Counted from the stretch's first letter, positions 48,444 through 57,069 are shown. The stretch is 60,679 nucleotides of DNA from Phenylobacterium sp. (GCF_030698145.1 NZ_JAUYNW010000038.1:1-60679); one strand, 5' to 3'. Program-made: numbers and translations. Notes: a model not told the origin generated them from the letters alone.

Positions 48444-49323
48444 GCGCGCGGGTCCGCCGCCACGCGCCGTAGGCGAAGACCGCAGCCCCGCCCCAGATGA
48501 ACACGAAGGATAGCGCCCGCAGCGGCGTGAACGCCTCGCCCTGGGCGACGCCGATGAAGAAGCTGATGGTGGGCGCGATGAACTGCAGGAAGCCGATGGC
48601 CGACAGGGGCAGGCGCCGCGCCGCCCAGGAGAACAGCACCAGCGGCACGGCGGTGATCGGTCCCGATGCCAGCAGCCAGGCCGTCGCCGCCGGGTCTCCG
48701 AAGAAGTGCCCACCGCCCTGCTGCTCCAGCCACAGGATGAAGGCCAGGCTGGGCAGGCCCAGGATCAGGCACTCGATGAACAGGCCGGTCTGGGCGTCGG
48801 CCGCCACCTGCTTACGCACCACGCCATAGCCGCCGAACGAGAGGGCCAGCGCCAGGGAGACCAGCGGCAGATGGCCGAGGGCGAAGGCCTGGACGGTCAC
48901 GCCGACCACGGCCAAGGCGATGGCGGCCTTGCCGATCCTGTCGATCCGTTCGCGGAACAGCAGCGCCCCGCAGGCCATGTTGACGAGGGGATTGATGTAG
49001 TAGCCGAGGCTGGTTTCCAGCACCCGGCCGGAGTTCACCGCCCAGATGAACACGATCCAGTTGGCGGTGACCAGGGCCGAGGAGAGGGCGAGCCAGGCCA
49101 GCACCCTGGGCTGGCGGAAGACGGCGACCACCTGGCGCCACTGGTGGGCCAGCAGCACGAAGATCAGCGCGGTTGGAGCACTCCAGAGGATGCGGTGGGC
49201 CAGGATCTCCCACGACCCCACCCCGAACCCGCCGATCACCTGGATGGCCAGGGGCACGAAGCCCCAGATCAGATAGCAGGCGAGCCCGGCCGTGAGCGCG
49301 GAGTTGGCGGGCGTCTTGGCCAA
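48427..49323 (-). CDS. rarD: EamA/RarD-family drug/metabolite transporter
   Basis: A 298-residue membrane protein with ten helices of the DMT superfamily. The start GLACYLIWGFVPLAIQVIG, LAHRILWSAPTALIFV, TANWIVFIWAVNSGRVLETSLGYYINPL and PLVLFSWAARRLPLSAIGFLQFIAPT match RarD closely. Transported compounds are not established. Convergent with the GST gene by a 17-base overlap. The 127-base stretch to asd contains CTGATCGGG twice but no clear terminator. Confidence 0.92.
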   Translation of the reverse strand: MAKTPANSALTAGLACYLIWGFVPLAIQVIGGFGVGSWEILAHRILWSAPTALIFVLLAHQWRQVVAVFRQPRVLAWLALSSALVTANWIVFIWAVNSGRVLETSLGYYINPLVNMACGALLFRERIDRIGKAAIALAVVGVTVQAFALGHLPLVSLALALSFGGYGVVRKQVAADAQTGLFIECLILGLPSLAFILWLEQQGGGHFFGDPAATAWLLASGPITAVPLVLFSWAARRLPLSAIGFLQFIAPTISFFIGVAQGEAFTPLRALSFVFIWGGAAVFAYGAWRRTRALSPAN

Positions 49324-49450
49324 GGCGGAACCTTCCGGGCGAGGCCAGTCTCGCCTGGCGCGTCTTACCTATGGACGAGGCCGCGTCGGACAAGCCCCAA
49401 GGCTCGCCCGATCAGCGGGTTTCGGACACGCAATTTCCGACCCGATCAGC

Positions 49451-50482
49451 CTAGGCGATGGCTTTCGTCTTGATCAGGCCACGCTCGTGCAGCAGTTCGG
49501 CGATCTGCACCGCATTCAGCGCCGCGCCCTTGCGCAGGTTGTCGGCCACGACCCACAGGTTCAGGCCGTGCTCCACGGTGGTGTCGTTGCGGATGCGGCT
49601 TACGAAGACCGGGAATTCGCCCTGGGCCTCCTTGGGGGTCATGTAGCCCTTGTCGTGCTGCTGATCGATGACGATCAGGCCCGGGCTCTCGCGCAGCAGG
49701 TCGCGGGCCTCGTCGGCGTCCAGCGGGTCATGGAATTCGATGTTCACCGCCTCGGAGTGGCCCACCATCACCGGCACGCGCACGCAGGTGACCGTCAGCT
49801 TGATCGAGGGGTCGATCATCTTGTGGACCTCGTTCCACATCTTGGCCTCTTCGTCGGTGTAGCCGTCCTCGTTGAACGATCCGATGAAGGGGATGACGTT
49901 GAAGGCGATCTGCTTGGGGAACTTCTTGGGCTCCGGCGCGCCCAGGACGAAGACGCCCTTGGTCTGGTCCCAGAGCTCGTCCATGCCTTCCTTGCCCGCG
50001 CCGGAAACCGACTGGTAGGTCGCCACGACGACGCGCTTGATCCGCGCCCGGTCGTGCAGGGGCTTCAACGCCACCACGAGCTGGGCCGTCGAGCAGTTGG
50101 GATTGGCGATGATGTTCTTCTTGGCCGCGTAGCTGACGTCGTCGGGGTTCACCTCCGGCACGATCAGCGGCACATCGGGGTCCATCCGCCAGGCCGAGGA
50201 GTTGTCGATGACGATGGGGCCCTGGGCGCCGATCTTCGGCGCCCACTCCTTGGAGAAGGCGCCCGAGACGCTCATCAGCACCAGGTCGACGGTGGTGAAG
50301 TCGAACTGCTCGACGTCCTCGCACTTGACGATCTTGTCGCCGAAGGAGACCTCGACCCCGATGGATTTGCGGCTGGCGATCGCGTGGATCTTGTCGACGG
50401 GGAAGTTCACTTCCTCGAGGATGTTCAGCATCTCGCGGCCCACATTGCCCGTGGCGCCGACCACGGCTACCCGATAGCCCAT
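49451..50482 (-). CDS. asd: Aspartate-semialdehyde dehydrogenase
   Basis: A 343-residue NADPH enzyme forming aspartate semialdehyde for lysine, threonine and methionine. The NADP loop is VVGATGNVGREML (8-20), the active Cys is in NPNCSTAQLV near residue 130, and the later motif SVSGAGKEGMDELW is near 160. The catalytic histidine appears in RVPVMVGHSEAVNIEF near 245. Length is typical. Divergent from the EF-hand gene, with 155 bases between starts. Confidence 0.95.
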   Translation of the reverse strand: MGYRVAVVGATGNVGREMLNILEEVNFPVDKIHAIASRKSIGVEVSFGDKIVKCEDVEQFDFTTVDLVLMSVSGAFSKEWAPKIGAQGPIVIDNSSAWRMDPDVPLIVPEVNPDDVSYAAKKNIIANPNCSTAQLVVALKPLHDRARIKRVVVATYQSVSGAGKEGMDELWDQTKGVFVLGAPEPKKFPKQIAFNVIPFIGSFNEDGYTDEEAKMWNEVHKMIDPSIKLTVTCVRVPVMVGHSEAVNIEFHDPLDADEARDLLRESPGLIVIDQQHDKGYMTPKEAQGEFPVFVSRIRNDTTVEHGLNLWVVADNLRKGAALNAVQIAELLHERGLIKTKAIA

Positions 50483-50588
50483 GGCGGTCTCCTCTAGATG
50501 ACTTGTCGCGGAGCGTCCCGTTACGCCCTGTGCTTCCCGCGCGCAAGGCGATGGCGCCCAAGGACCTAGATAGTGCGCCCGAAGGCGC

Positions 50589-50605
50589 CTGGCACGGGGG
50601 TTGCG
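50589..50605 (+). promoter_or_regulatory. Sigma-54 (RpoN) -24/-12 promoter
   Basis: CTGGCACGGGGGTTGCG matches the sigma-54 consensus TGGCACG-N4-TTGC, with GG at 50591-50592 and GC at 50603-50604 at the required spacing. It is 33 bases upstream of the EF-hand ATG, predicting a start of transcription near 50616 and a leader of about 22 bases with a good ribosome site (CGGAG). No bacterial enhancer-binding protein gene is in the window. Confidence 0.75.
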
Positions 50606-50637
50606 TCTGAGCCTGCGACGTCAACCGGAGTACCGCC

Positions 50638-51330
50638 ATGTCCGTCAACGGCCTATCGCACGGAAAGCCCGCCGTGGCGCAGATCGCGCCCCTGCTGGAT
50701 CGCAAGCCCGCCAAGGCCGAGGACCCCACGGCCGTGGCCCAGCAACGGATCGCGGCCAAGCTGGACGCCAACGGCGACGGCGCCTTGAGCGTCTCGGAAC
50801 TCGCCAAGCTGGAAAAGGGCGGACACGGCAAGAATGGTCGCCCCGCCCAGGCGATTCTTGCCGCCCAGGCGACTTCGACCGAGCCCGCGGCCATGTCGGC
50901 CGAGCCGCCGGCCGCCCGCCGCTTCGGTCCCAAGACCCTCGACGCCCTGATCAAGAACCAGACGGCCCCCACCCCTGAGAGCATCGCCGAGAAGCTGGTG
51001 GCGGCCATCGACGGCGACGACGACGGCGCCTTTTCGCTCACGGAACTGAAGGACGCCCTGCCGGGCAAGTCCGGTCAGGCCAAGGGGCGTGCCGCCCATG
51101 CGGAGCGCGCCTTCGACCGCCTGGACGGCGACGGCGACGGCAAGGTGACCATGGCCGAGCTCGCCCTCGCCCTGGGCGCAACCCCGCCCGCGCCGCCGGC
51201 CCCGGTCGAGGAGCCGCCTGTGCCGCCGCCGGTCGTGTTGCCGGTCGAGACCGCGGAGAACACCGCGACCGATCCTGTTACCCAAGAGGTCATTGACCCC
51301 ACGCCGCTGGAGCCCTCCGCTAGCGCCTGA
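50638..51330 (+). CDS. EF-hand calcium-binding protein
   Basis: A 230-residue soluble protein with three EF-hands: DANGDGALSVSE (43-54), DGDDDGAFSLTE (125-136) and DGDGDGKVTMAE (163-174), each with the full set of loop ligands. There is no signal peptide. The rest is Ala/Pro-rich, and the last 50 residues are an acidic Pro-Val linker (APVEEPPVPPPVV). It lies behind a sigma-54-type promoter and has CGGAG 8 bases upstream of the ATG. It precedes a thioesterase by 20 bases. The role is unknown; a calcium sensor or buffer is a plausible inference. Confidence 0.88.
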   Translation: MSVNGLSHGKPAVAQIAPLLDRKPAKAEDPTAVAQQRIAAKLDANGDGALSVSELAKLEKGGHGKNGRPAQAILAAQATSTEPAAMSAEPPAARRFGPKTLDALIKNQTAPTPESIAEKLVAAIDGDDDGAFSLTELKDALPGKSGQAKGRAAHAERAFDRLDGDGDGKVTMAELALALGATPPAPPAPVEEPPVPPPVVLPVETAENTATDPVTQEVIDPTPLEPSASA

Positions 51331-51350
51331 TCACGGCCCAGGAGCGCTCC

Positions 51351-51737
51351 ATGACCACCGAAACCGGCATGCCCTTCTCCAACCTGATGGGCGTGGAGAT
51401 CGTCGAACGGAGCAAGGCGCGCGTCACCGGCCGGCTCACGGTCCGTGAAGACCTCTGCACCTCGGGCGGCATCCTGCACGGCGGGGCCTTCATGGCCTTC
51501 GCCGATGCGCTAGGCGCCATTGGCGGCTTCCTGAACCTGGCGCCCGGCGCGCGGACCACGACACTGGAGTCCAAGACCAACTTCCTGGGCTCGGCCAGGG
51601 TCGGAACCACGGTGGAGGGCGAGGCCACGCCCCTGCACATCGGCCGCCGCTCCAGCGTCTGGCAGACGAAGATCACCGACGCCGACGGCAAACTGCTTTG
51701 CCTGGTGCTCCAGACCCAGATGACGGTCGAGGGTTAG
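51351..51737 (+). CDS. PaaI-family thioesterase
   Basis: A 128-residue hotdog protein. GGILHGGAFMAFADALGA near residue 40 is the PaaI signature with the conserved HGG, followed by LESKTNFLGSARVGTTVEGEA. It hydrolyses an acyl- or aryl-CoA. It could be cotranscribed with the EF-hand gene through the sigma-54 promoter. The last 4 bases overlap the convergent D-2-hydroxyacid dehydrogenase stop. Confidence 0.88.
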   Translation: MTTETGMPFSNLMGVEIVERSKARVTGRLTVREDLCTSGGILHGGAFMAFADALGAIGGFLNLAPGARTTTLESKTNFLGSARVGTTVEGEATPLHIGRRSSVWQTKITDADGKLLCLVLQTQMTVEG

Positions 51738-52720
51738 CCCACCCCGATGTCGGCCGGGCTGACTGCGTTGAGCATCGGCTCGCCGCGCACGTAACGGCCC
51801 AGGTTCTCCAGGAACAGCGCCTCGCCGCGCGCGCCGGTGAGCGCGCCGCGGTTGGAGGCGTGGGGCGTGACGCGGATCTTGGGATGGTCCCAGATCCAGC
51901 TATCTGCGGGCAGGGGCTCGGTCTTGAAGACGTCGAGCACCGCATGAGCCGGCTTGCCAGCGTCCAGGGCCAGGCGCAGGGCGTCTTCGTCCAGCAGGCC
52001 GCCGCGGCCGATATTGATCAGGATCGAGCCGGGCTTCATGGCGGCGAAGAACGCAGCGTTCGCCAGGTCACGGGTGTCGTCGTTCAGCGCGCAGGCCAGG
52101 ACCACCACGTCGGCCTGGGGCAGCCGCGAGGGCAGGTCCTTGATCGTGGAGACCGCGTCGGCCAGGCCCTCGGCGCCGGCCGAGCGGCGCACGGCCTCCA
52201 CATGGGCGCCAAACGCCTTGGCGCGGGCGGCGATCTCGCGGCCGATATTGCCGAAGCCGATGATCAGCCAGCGGCTCTGCCCCACCTCGCGGAAGTCCAC
52301 CGGTTTCCATTCGCGCGCAGCCTGGTGGCGGGCCTGGGCGTCGATGGGATGCAGCAGGCTGAGCGCGTGGATGGCCACGTACTCGGCGATGGCCGGCGCC
52401 TGGGCGCTGGAGTTGGTCACCTTCAGTCCGCCGCGGGCCAGGGGCTTGAAGCTGGGATGCTCCACCCCGGCGAACACCGTCTGGACCCAGCGCGCATCTT
52501 CGCTGTCGCGAAGGCGCCCGAAATAGGCCTGCCGCTGGGCGCCGAAGGCCTCGAGGCTCAGCCACCAGATCTCGGGCTTGAGATCGGCGGGATCGAAGGG
52601 CGCGCCGTTCAGGGTGAGCCCGCCGTCCGGCTCCAGCACCACCACGTCCAGGTCGGGGGCCGCGGCGGGCAGCCGATCGGCGATGCGGTCATGGGCGGCG
52701 CGGAGGAGGAAGGCTTGCAT
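51734..52720 (-). CDS. D-2-hydroxyacid dehydrogenase (NAD-dependent)
   Basis: A 328-residue oxidoreductase. The nucleotide loop is IIGFGNIGREIAARAKAFG near residue 150, the catalytic Arg lies in the segment NDDTRDLANAAFFAAM-INIGRGGLLDEDAL near 217-245, and the terminal catalytic His in VTPHASN near 290. It reduces 2-oxo acids or oxidises D-2-hydroxy acids. ATG 52720 was chosen over the upstream frame that would cross the operator. Divergent from the MarR regulator, which is its likely regulator. Confidence 0.88.
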   Translation of the reverse strand: MQAFLLRAAHDRIADRLPAAAPDLDVVVLEPDGGLTLNGAPFDPADLKPEIWWLSLEAFGAQRQAYFGRLRDSEDARWVQTVFAGVEHPSFKPLARGGLKVTNSSAQAPAIAEYVAIHALSLLHPIDAQARHQAAREWKPVDFREVGQSRWLIIGFGNIGREIAARAKAFGAHVEAVRRSAGAEGLADAVSTIKDLPSRLPQADVVVLACALNDDTRDLANAAFFAAMKPGSILINIGRGGLLDEDALRLALDAGKPAHAVLDVFKTEPLPADSWIWDHPKIRVTPHASNRGALTGARGEALFLENLGRYVRGEPMLNAVSPADIGVG

Positions 52721-52767
52721 GGGCTCGACTGTAGCGGCGCGGGCAGGTCCGAGCCAAGTGTCGGCCT

Positions 52768-52787
52768 TTTGACAATGCTGTGTCAAA
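52768..52787. promoter_or_regulatory. MarR-type operator dyad between divergent genes
   Basis: A perfect inverted repeat TTTGACA (52768-52774) / TGTCAAA (52781-52787) with a 6-base spacer, midway between the dehydrogenase start (52720) and the MarR start (52807). Each arm contains a TTGACA -35 hexamer, one for each strand. A MarR-type repressor bound here could silence both genes. Confidence 0.65.
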
Positions 52788-52806
52788 GCCGCAGAGTGCG
52801 CCTGTC

Positions 52807-53250
52807 ATGTCGAACGACTCGCTCACGAAGCTGATCGCGGCGACCCATCGGGCTCACGACGCCCTGGTGAGCGCAGATGACAAGCTATTGTCGGATCTTG
52901 GCCTCAGCCACGCCCGGGCCCGGGTCCTGGCGGCCCTGGCCGACCAGGGCGCGGCCAGGACGGTGTCGCAGCTCGCCCGGGTCCTGGGCGTCGCGCGCCA
53001 GGGCGTCCAGCGGCTGGCCGACGACCTGGCGGCGGCCGGGCTCATCGCCTTCCAGGACAATCCCGGCCATGCCCGCGCCAAGCTGGCGAACCTCACCCAG
53101 GCGGGACAGACGGCCCATGCGGAGGCCGAGCGCCGCCGCGCCGTCTGGGCGGAGGGCTTGACGGCAGGGCTTTCGCCGACCTGGCTGGAGATCGGGTCCG
53201 AATTGCTCACCTTGCTGCGCCAGCGCGCCTCAGCGCCGAAAAAAGCCTGA
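52807..53250 (+). CDS. MarR-family transcriptional regulator
   Basis: A 147-residue winged helix-turn-helix regulator. The recognition region is TVSQLARVLGVARQGVQRLADDLAAAGLI, followed by the wing DNPGHARAKLANLTQAG, flanked by dimerisation helices. ATG 52807 is used; an in-frame start 9 codons upstream would begin inside the operator. The ligand is unknown. Likely target: the divergent D-2-hydroxyacid dehydrogenase and itself. Confidence 0.88.
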   Translation: MSNDSLTKLIAATHRAHDALVSADDKLLSDLGLSHARARVLAALADQGAARTVSQLARVLGVARQGVQRLADDLAAAGLIAFQDNPGHARAKLANLTQAGQTAHAEAERRRAVWAEGLTAGLSPTWLEIGSELLTLLRQRASAPKKA

Positions 53251-53271
53251 GGATTCAAGGTGTGACGATGA

Positions 53272-53290
53272 TAGTTGACTCAGTCAATTA
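53272..53290. promoter_or_regulatory. Operator dyad upstream of the MarR-GNAT gene, with a GANTC site
   Basis: TAGTTGAC (53272-53279) and GTCAATTA (53283-53290) are complementary at 7 of 8 positions across a 3-base centre, TCA. The centre contains GACTC (53277-53281), a CcrM methylation site, and the arm holds TTGACT as a -35. It is 32 bases before the start of the regulator, so autoregulation is likely. Confidence 0.6.
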
Positions 53291-53321
53291 ACTCGCGCCA
53301 ACTGGGATCGGGAGGCTGGCC

Positions 53322-54239
53322 ATGCTGCTTCAGGACCCGATCTCGGCCGTGCGCCGGTTCAACCGCTTCTATACCCGCGCCATCGGCGCCCTCGACGAGG
53401 CCCACCTGGGATCGCCCTACAGCCTGGCCGAGGGCCGGGTGCTGTACGAGGTCGCCCAGTCGCCGACCGGGGTGACCCCCAAGGCCCTGGCCGCGGCGTC
53501 GGGCCTGGACGCCGGCTATCTCAGCCGCATCCTGAAGCGGTTCGAGGGCGAGGGGCTGATGGTCCGCGAGACCTCCCGCAAGGATGGCCGCAGCGTCTCC
53601 ATCTGGCTGACCTCGGCGGGCATCGAGGCCTATAACGGCCTGCGCCAGACGGCCGAGGGCGCGGTCGAGGGGATCCTCGGCGGCCTCGCCACCCCGGAGC
53701 GGGCGCGGCTGGTCGACGCCATGCGGGAGATCGAGGGCCTGCTGGGCGCGCCGCCGGCCGGCGAGGTGATCCTGCGCCCGCACCGGGTCGGCGACATGGG
53801 CTGGGTCACTTGGCGGCACGCGGTCTTCTACGCCCGAGAGTACGGCTGGGGCGACGCCTTCGAGGCCCTGGTGGCCAGGATCGCCGCCGACTTCATCCAA
53901 AACTTCGATCCGGCTCGCGAGCGCTGCTGGATCGCCGAGCGGGGCGGGGAGATCGTCGGCTCGATCTTCCTGGTCAAGGGCGAGGGCGACCAGGCCAAGC
54001 TGCGCCTGCTGCTGGTCGAGCCCTCGGCCCGGGGCCTGGGGCTGGGCAAGCGGCTGGTGGCGGAGTGCGTCGCCTTCGCCCGTGAGGCGGGCTACGGCGA
54101 GATCACCCTGTGGACCCAGAGCATCCTGACGGCCGCGCGCGAGATCTACGCCGCCGCGGGGTTCGAGCTCGTCGACTCCACGCCCCACCGCACCATCGGC
54201 GTCGACCTGGTCGGCGAGACCTGGGTCCTGAAGCTCTAG
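53322..54239 (+). CDS. Fused MarR-type regulator and GNAT acetyltransferase
   Basis: A 305-residue two-domain protein. The N-terminal MarR domain (about 1-145) has the recognition segment TPKALAAASGLDAGYLSRILKRFEGEGLM and wing TSRKDGRSVSIWLT. The C-terminal GNAT domain (about 150-305) has the acetyl-CoA loop VEPSARGLGLGKRLVAECV near 230 and an end strand AAGFELVDS. This fusion is recurrent in bacteria; the acetylation target is unknown. It is preceded by a dyad at 53272-53290 and followed by the sulfatase. Confidence 0.9.
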   Translation: MLLQDPISAVRRFNRFYTRAIGALDEAHLGSPYSLAEGRVLYEVAQSPTGVTPKALAAASGLDAGYLSRILKRFEGEGLMVRETSRKDGRSVSIWLTSAGIEAYNGLRQTAEGAVEGILGGLATPERARLVDAMREIEGLLGAPPAGEVILRPHRVGDMGWVTWRHAVFYAREYGWGDAFEALVARIAADFIQNFDPARERCWIAERGGEIVGSIFLVKGEGDQAKLRLLLVEPSARGLGLGKRLVAECVAFAREAGYGEITLWTQSILTAAREIYAAAGFELVDSTPHRTIGVDLVGETWVLKL

Positions 54240-54303
54240 GGGAGGCTTGACGGCCCCCGCGTCGACCGGGCGAGGTGAGCGTTCGCGCGAGAGGACCCCG
54301 CCT

Positions 54304-55572
54304 ATGAGGCCGCCCAACTTCATCGTCATCCTGGCCGACGACCTCGGCTACGGCGATCTCGGCTGTGACGGGGGCAAGGTGATCCGCACCCCGAACCTCG
54401 ACAGGATGGCGGCCGAAGGGGTGCGGCTCACCGACTTCTACGCCTCGGCCAATGTCTGCACGCCGTCGCGGGCGGGGTTGCTGACCGGCCAGTACGCGAT
54501 CCGCAACGGCTTGGCCCACGAGGTGATCCAGCCCGCCGACACCACCGGCCTGCCGCCGGACGCCCTGACCATCCCCAAGGCCTTGGGCGAGGATTATGCG
54601 CGGGCCCTGATCGGCAAGTGGCACCTGGGCCACGCGGCCCCGCACTGGCCACCGATGGCCTACGGCTTCGACCGGTTCTACGGCCTGCCCTACAGTCACG
54701 ATATGAAACCGTTGTCGATTTTCGACAGCGCCACGACTCCGATGAGCGAGGGCAAGGCCGACTTCGCCAAGCTCACCGAATGGTTCTTCGGTCAGACGGA
54801 GGCCTTCGTGGAGCAGAACCGCGAGACCCCGTTCTTCGTCCTGCTGGCCCTGACCGCGCCCCACATCCCGCTGAAGCCCAATCCCGACGACCTGACCGGT
54901 TCGCCGGGCGGCGCCTATGGCGAGGTGGTCGAGGAGATCGACCTCAATGTCGGGCGGCTGCTGGCGCATCTGAAAGCGCTCGGCCTCGACGAGGACACCC
55001 TGGTGATCTTCACCTCGGACAACGGTCCCTGGTTCGAGGGCTCCTCAGGTCCCTTCCGCGACCGCAAGGGCGGCGGCGCCTGGGACGGCGGCTTCCGGGT
55101 GCCGTTCATCGCCCGCCAGCCGGGAACCCTGCCCGCCGGGACGGTGAACTCGGCCCTGGCCAGCAATCTCGACCTGCTGCCGACCCTGCTGGCCATGGCC
55201 GGTCGCGCGCCGGTGGACGACCGCGAGCTGGATGGGCAGGACCTGTCGGGCGTGCTCCGCGCCGGGGCGACATCGCCGCACGAGGAGATCGTGCTGTTCA
55301 ACAACGCCAAGGTCGCGGCCGTACGCACGGCGCGGTGGAAGTACGTGGCGCAGTCCTACTACCGGACCTACGACATCCCGCTCGACCGCTATCCGCTGCT
55401 GTTCGACATGGACCTGGATCCCGGCGAGACCTACAGCGTCGCGCTCAATCACCCGGATGCGGCCGTGGAGATGCGGGCGCGGCTGGAGGCGGCCAGGGCG
55501 CGCTATGAGCCGCTGGCCTTGGCCTTCCCGCCGCACGTGGCGCCGGCCTCGGCGGCCGATCACCCCGACTAG
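54304..55572 (+). CDS. Sulfatase (arylsulfatase-like)
   Basis: A 422-residue member of the alkaline phosphatase/sulfatase superfamily. The metal motif is VILADDLGYGD near residue 10. The formylglycine site CTPSRAGLLTGQYA (Cys near 51) requires conversion by a formylglycine-generating enzyme, none of which is in the window. FTSDNG near 240 gives the second metal site. There is no signal peptide, so it appears cytoplasmic, unusual for sulfatases. ATG 54304 has GAGAGGA 9 bases upstream. It lies 64 bases after the MarR-GNAT gene and is possibly controlled by it. Confidence 0.88.
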   Translation: MRPPNFIVILADDLGYGDLGCDGGKVIRTPNLDRMAAEGVRLTDFYASANVCTPSRAGLLTGQYAIRNGLAHEVIQPADTTGLPPDALTIPKALGEDYARALIGKWHLGHAAPHWPPMAYGFDRFYGLPYSHDMKPLSIFDSATTPMSEGKADFAKLTEWFFGQTEAFVEQNRETPFFVLLALTAPHIPLKPNPDDLTGSPGGAYGEVVEEIDLNVGRLLAHLKALGLDEDTLVIFTSDNGPWFEGSSGPFRDRKGGGAWDGGFRVPFIARQPGTLPAGTVNSALASNLDLLPTLLAMAGRAPVDDRELDGQDLSGVLRAGATSPHEEIVLFNNAKVAAVRTARWKYVAQSYYRTYDIPLDRYPLLFDMDLDPGETYSVALNHPDAAVEMRARLEAARARYEPLALAFPPHVAPASAADHPD

Positions 55573-55579
55573 CTGGAGC

Positions 55580-55909
55580 TTACCGGCGCTTCTGCTTGCG
55601 CGCCGCGTAGCGGGCGTCGCGGGCGGCCTTTTGGGCGGCGCGCGTCTCCAGCTCGCGGGTCTCGCTGTCGAAGGCCTCGATCTCGGCCTTGCGGGCCTCG
55701 GCCTCGGCGGTGATCCGGCGCTTTTCACTGCGCTCGGCTTCACGCTTGGCGCGCAGTTCGGCCAGCTCGGCGGCCTTTTGGGCGGCGCGGTCAGGGGCGA
55801 CGGGGGCGGTGACGGTCGGCTTGACCTTCATCTTCGCCAGGAGGGCCTTCTTGGCCTCCAGGGAGGCGGCGGCGCGTTCGTCGAAACGGTTGTTCTTCAA
55901 GTCTCTCAT
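55580..55909 (-). CDS. DUF6481-family small basic protein
   Basis: A 109-residue soluble protein, almost entirely charged helix. It starts RDLKNNRFDERAAASLEAKK and continues as a long coiled-coil-like segment (AELAELRAKREAERSEKRR) with an Arg/Lys-rich tail (ARYAARKQKRR). It resembles DUF6481 proteins of alphaproteobacteria, of unknown function. ATG 55909 was chosen for the family N-terminus; earlier in-frame ATGs at 55930 and 55999 are possible. It converges on the sulfatase with 7 bases between stops. Confidence 0.72.
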   Translation of the reverse strand: MRDLKNNRFDERAAASLEAKKALLAKMKVKPTVTAPVAPDRAAQKAAELAELRAKREAERSEKRRITAEAEARKAEIEAFDSETRELETRAAQKAARDARYAARKQKRR

Positions 55910-56016
55910 GCGGGCGCTGACATGTGACATCCGGCGCGAAAATGCAACCGCTGCCGGGTGCGTTCCGTCGTCGCGCGCCGCCGTGTGGCGCCGATGCACG
56001 TCCTCATGAGGCGCAC

Positions 56017-57069
56017 CTAGAGCGCCGCCAGCACCGCGTCGCCCATCTGCCGGGTCGACAGCGCGCCGCCCAGATCGCGGGTGCGGGCGCCGCCGTCCAG
56101 GGCCTTGACCACCGCGGCGTAGAGCCGGTCGGCGGCCGCCGCCTGGTCCAGCGACCAGCGCAGGGCCATCTCGAAGGACAGGATCGCGGCCAGGGGATTG
56201 GCCAGGTCCTGGCCCGCAATATCCGGCGCCGAGCCATGGATCGGCTCATAAAGGCCGGGCTTGCCGGGCAGGCCCAAAGCCGCCGAGGGCAGCATGCCGA
56301 GGGAGCCCGTGAGCTGGGCCGCGGCGTCCGACAGGATGTCGCCGAACAGGTTGTCGGTGACCAAGACGTCGAACTGCTTGGGGTTCTTGACGATCTGCAT
56401 GGCCGCGTTGTCGGCCAGGATGTGCTCAAGCTGCACGTCAGCGAACTCGCGCTGGTGCAGGTCGGTGACCACCTCGCGCCACAACAGGCCGGAATCCATC
56501 ACATTGGACTTCTCCGCCGAGTGGACCTTGTTGCGCCGGCCGCGGGCTAGTTCGAAGGCTACCCGGGCGACGCGCTCGATCTCCATGGTCGTATAGACCT
56601 GGGTGTCGACAGCGCGCTTGCCGCCGCCGGGCAGGTCCTCGATGAAGCGCGGCGAGCCGAAATAGATGCCGCCTGTCAGCTCGCGGACGATCATCATGTC
56701 CAAGCCCTCGACCACCTCGCGCTTGAGGGTCGAGGCGTCGGCCAGGGCGTTGAAGCACAGAGCCGGGCGCAGGTTGGCGAACACCTCCATGCCGGCCCGC
56801 AGATTCAGCAGCCCCGCCTCCGGGCGCTTGTCGCGGGGGGTTCCGGCCCACTTGGGGCCGCCGACGGCGCCCATCAGCACCGCCTTGGCGGACTTGGCGG
56901 CGTCAAGCGCCTCGTCGGTCAGAGGAACGCCGTGGGCGTCATAGCTCGATCCGCCGAACAGCCGCTCCTCGATGGAGAGCGATGGCGTCAGGGCCTCGGC
57001 GACGCGCCGCACCTGGGCGGTCACTTCCGGGCCGATGCCGTCGCCGGGCAGGAGAAGCAGGTCGGTCAT
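56017..57069 (-). CDS. leuB: 3-isopropylmalate dehydrogenase
   Basis: A 350-residue NAD enzyme of leucine synthesis oxidising 3-isopropylmalate. [11 protein letters not shown] is the N-terminal cofactor/substrate loop, [11 protein letters not shown] near residue 125 the substrate site, [15 protein letters not shown] near 185 holds the catalytic Lys, and [20 protein letters not shown] with [12 protein letters not shown] near 240-285 the metal and NAD site. ATG 57069 is the family start. It is separated from leuC-leuD by the ATP-grasp gene and other genes. Confidence 0.97.
   Translation of the reverse strand: MTDLLLLPGDGIGPEVTAQVRRVAEALTPSLSIEERLFGGSSYDAHGVPLTDEALDAAKSAKAVLMGAVGGPKWAGTPRDKRPEAGLLNLRAGMEVFANLRPALCFNALADASTLKREVVEGLDMMIVRELTGGIYFGSPRFIEDLPGGGKRAVDTQVYTTMEIERVARVAFELARGRRNKVHSAEKSNVMDSGLLWREVVTDLHQREFADVQLEHILADNAAMQIVKNPKQFDVLVTDNLFGDILSDAAAQLTGSLGMLPSAALGLPGKPGLYEPIHGSAPDIAGQDLANPLAAILSFEMALRWSLDQAAAADRLYAAVVKALDGGARTRDLGGALSTRQMGDAVLAAL

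Noticed and set aside
49324..49450. Possible terminator between asd and rarD with CTGATCGGG repeats.
   Set aside because: Only short, interrupted complementarity and no U-tract; not strong enough to call.
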